64,000 bases of DNA, from NCBI RefSeq assembly GCF_014851395.1, contig NW_024040707.1, forward strand, positions 4,710,349 to 4,774,348, in the 5' to 3' direction. Below the pieces are notes generated by a model that saw nothing but the letters and a program-made list of their open reading frames with translations, had not been told where the DNA came from and did no database searches. Every line of letters begins with the position of its first letter. The first letter of the stretch is position 1. Source of the DNA: Micropterus salmoides. Taxonomy: Eukaryota > Chordata > Actinopteri > Centrarchiformes > Centrarchidae. A program made the translations under genes and the position numbers. Below are positions 61,746-64,000 of the stretch, piece after piece.

Positions 61746-64000
61746 GCGTATCGTGTGTGTGTATTCTCTCTCTCTCAAACATGAAATAGACTATAACTAT
61801 TTCTACTACAACAAGTGCGACAGAGAATATATATATATATTTTAAACCAGGCAGGACACTTTAGGTTTAAGTAGAGAAAAAGAGAAACAGACTAACAGAG
61901 GATGAAACAACAGTGGGCAGCTGTGACCGTTCCCCTACATCTCACTGGCAATGTAGCAGCAGTAGACAATGAATAGTCACATAAGAAATGTTTCAGGACA
62001 AGTCTTTTCCAGTGATAGAGATTTAACTTGTCACTGAATCCACACACTGCATGTTTAAGTTTCCCCAATTCAGATTTCCTTAACCCCCTTTTTTTCCCCC
62101 CCCAACAAAAAAAAAATCTATTTGGTAACAACCACAGATCAAATATTTAAATATTTAAGCACTTTCATCAAAATGTTTCACAGTTGCTTGACAGAACTGG
62201 AATTAACAAAGTTGTGCCATTTTTCCCCTCTTTCTTTGCAAACAACCGTTTAGGTATTCAAAGACGTTAAGGCCTGAAGTGTAGTTTGAATGTGACACAT
62301 TTATGTTCCACCAAAGACGTTATCTGTGCCGTTTGTTTGTTTGTCTGTCTGTCTGTCAGCAGGTTAACGGAAAAACTACAGGCACGATTTTCATGAAACT
62401 GGTGTAAGAACCCATTAAATTTTGGAGCAGATCCAAATCACGAGGCAGATATACAAATCATTTGTCACAGGTCAGTTGATGGTCATGTGTGTTTATAAAG
62501 CTTTGTTCTGATATCTGTAGCTATATATTCGAGTGTAATATAATATTTTGTGCTTTCAATGCTGTATGACAGAGCAGAGTTTCCTATAAATAGACTTTAC
62601 TTGGGCAGGCTGGCCCAGGATATAAACAGTCACTCTGGTATATTTTGTACCCCATTTTAGCATTTAGCAGAGAAACACAGAGAGAGATGTTATCTGGTAT
62701 TCTGTTACAAGACACGGAGGATGTTTTACAAGGACCGGGTAAAGCAGCAGTGAACACAACAGTGCAGATCATCATTCAGTACCATGTTGGTTTAGATCGT
62801 TTCAGTAGGTTAAGTCATTAACAAGCCTCCACCATGTGCAGCTCCTGCTGCCGGAAAAAAAAATAAAAAATAAAAATAAGAGTCACAGCTGAAAAAATCC
62901 AAAAGACGAGTTCGGTGTCTTTTTGGCCACTTTACAGAAAATCAGCAGAGAAGACACATATAGGGAGAAAGAAACAGAAAGAGGTGGGGGTCAGCCAGTG
63001 TGTTTACAGAGACCACAGGTGTGGGGAAAACAGACAGTTATAGTGTCAATCTGTGGTAAATACTGTAGTGGTTTGTGTAATACGGTTTCTACATGCAAAT
63101 GTAAAATTTGACTCAAGTAGAAATGTATCCCTTGTGAGTATTTTTGATAACAAGCTGCCCATGTCATCATGTCCATGATGTTATTTCAGTCAAAGCATTG
63201 GATATTTCGTACATCAGGTGTTTTCTTTTTTTGAAAAATGTATGTTAAGTAGGTGAAATATTTCCAACTTACATGTACATAATAAACGCACAGCTGAGAC
63301 GATGAGGCTTCAGCTAGGCACAACCAAACCAAATGCATTTGCAGATTTGAATCCTTGGCGGAGGTCTGCGCTAATGCAGCGAATGCACTTTTAGTAGACG
63401 AAGACATATTTTCTGTTGTTTTGAATCTACTCCGGTAAATTGGACTAACTTTTAACTTCACGGTTGTTAGAGGTTGTTGGCATCTGCAGTATATTGGGTG
63501 AACATTGTATGAGTCATTTTCATTCATAAACATTCTCTAACCCATTTTAAGTGTCATAGATACATTAATTTGTGACACAAAAGCTTTAAATCAAACATTA
63601 AGTGCAAATGCATAAAATAAAAACACAACGATGATCCCAGGACCTAAAACTGATTTCGTCTGTAAAAATAAATGGCCAGCTTTCTTGGAAGCTGTCACCA
63701 CTTTTACACTTTTAGATTTCAACACTAAAGCAAATATTTTGAGAGAAAAAAGGCCGAATTAGGCACTTTTATCTAAAGCTAACAGGGCTGCACTGATGCC
63801 CTGACTGAACGAGGACAGGCAAGACCTCAGACACAAACACACGGTCCTTGGGTTGTTCAACTTCACGACACGTCACTTTAATCCTATTTTGACAGTTTAT
63901 CACCAATGTACCTGCCAAATACTTTATTACCTGATCCAAAGAAACACAGTTCATAACCACAATAAAGGTGGATATAAACGGGAACCAATAAAGTTATTAA
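61746..64000. other. Terminal intergenic DNA
   Basis: No gene is seen. A repeat-like piece at 62310-62450 is listed separately. A-rich runs occur at 62107-62117 and 62855-62880. Small frames have no domain features. Confidence 0.5.
62310..62450. repeat. Common fish repeat fragment ('gtttgtttgtctgtctg' type)
   Basis: It reads 'ttccaccaaagacgttatc', a TTTG/TCTG run, 'aacggaaaaactacaggcac', 'gattttcatgaaactggtg' and 'ttggagcagatccaaatcac'. This order is that of a widespread fish interspersed repeat by my recollection. Confidence 0.5.

Overview
The window is vertebrate nuclear DNA, most likely from a ray-finned (probably percomorph) fish. Long introns, GT-AG splice sites, AATAAA signals, dense Tc1/mariner and hAT debris, tRNA-headed SINEs and L2-type LINE remnants all point there. 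Species cannot be read from the sequence alone.

Two protein-coding genes are supported, both on the + strand and in tandem. The first (2166-28229, 8 coding exons, 502 codons) encodes a non-receptor tyrosine kinase with SH3, SH2 and kinase domains that matches SRMS. The second (34823-50467, 8 coding exons, 510 codons) has the same architecture and matches PTK6 (Brk). SRMS and PTK6 are also neighbours in other vertebrates. I joined the exons by hand at splice sites; every junction keeps frame and the intron phases agree between the two genes, as expected of an old tandem duplication. Both would be cytoplasmic or membrane-proximal signalling kinases.

The rest is non-coding and rich in mobile DNA. 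Upstream of srms is repeat debris and then a CpG-rich first-exon region. srms intron 1 holds a decayed Ty3/Gypsy-type retroelement interrupted by two SINEs, a near full-length but broken Tc1 element, and older repeats. Intron 2 holds an L2-type LINE 3' end and a foldback MITE. The intergenic stretch between the genes contains a second, unrelated Tc1 element with intact ends. The ptk6 introns contain two hAT-like pieces (one with a clean 8-bp target duplication), a foldback MITE, a deleted Tc1 copy and a long TA microsatellite. Downstream of ptk6 (50.5-64 kb) there is no convincing coding gene: a hAT element with a perfect 8-bp duplication, a MITE split by what looks like a Penelope-like 3' end, a 1.25-kb hAT derivative, a perfect 22-bp hairpin, a possible non-coding first exon near 58.3-58.6 kb, and an internally deleted Tc1 transposase ORF.

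The most interesting observations are in ptk6: a GC-AG intron after exon 2, whose skipping would give an SH3-only product like the known human ALT-PTK6; an Ala in place of the third glycine of the ATP loop; an N-terminal Cys/Leu-Trp segment shared with srms; a retained C-terminal tyrosine; and a short upstream ORF overlapping the start codon. I found no clear evidence of an entirely new biological system.
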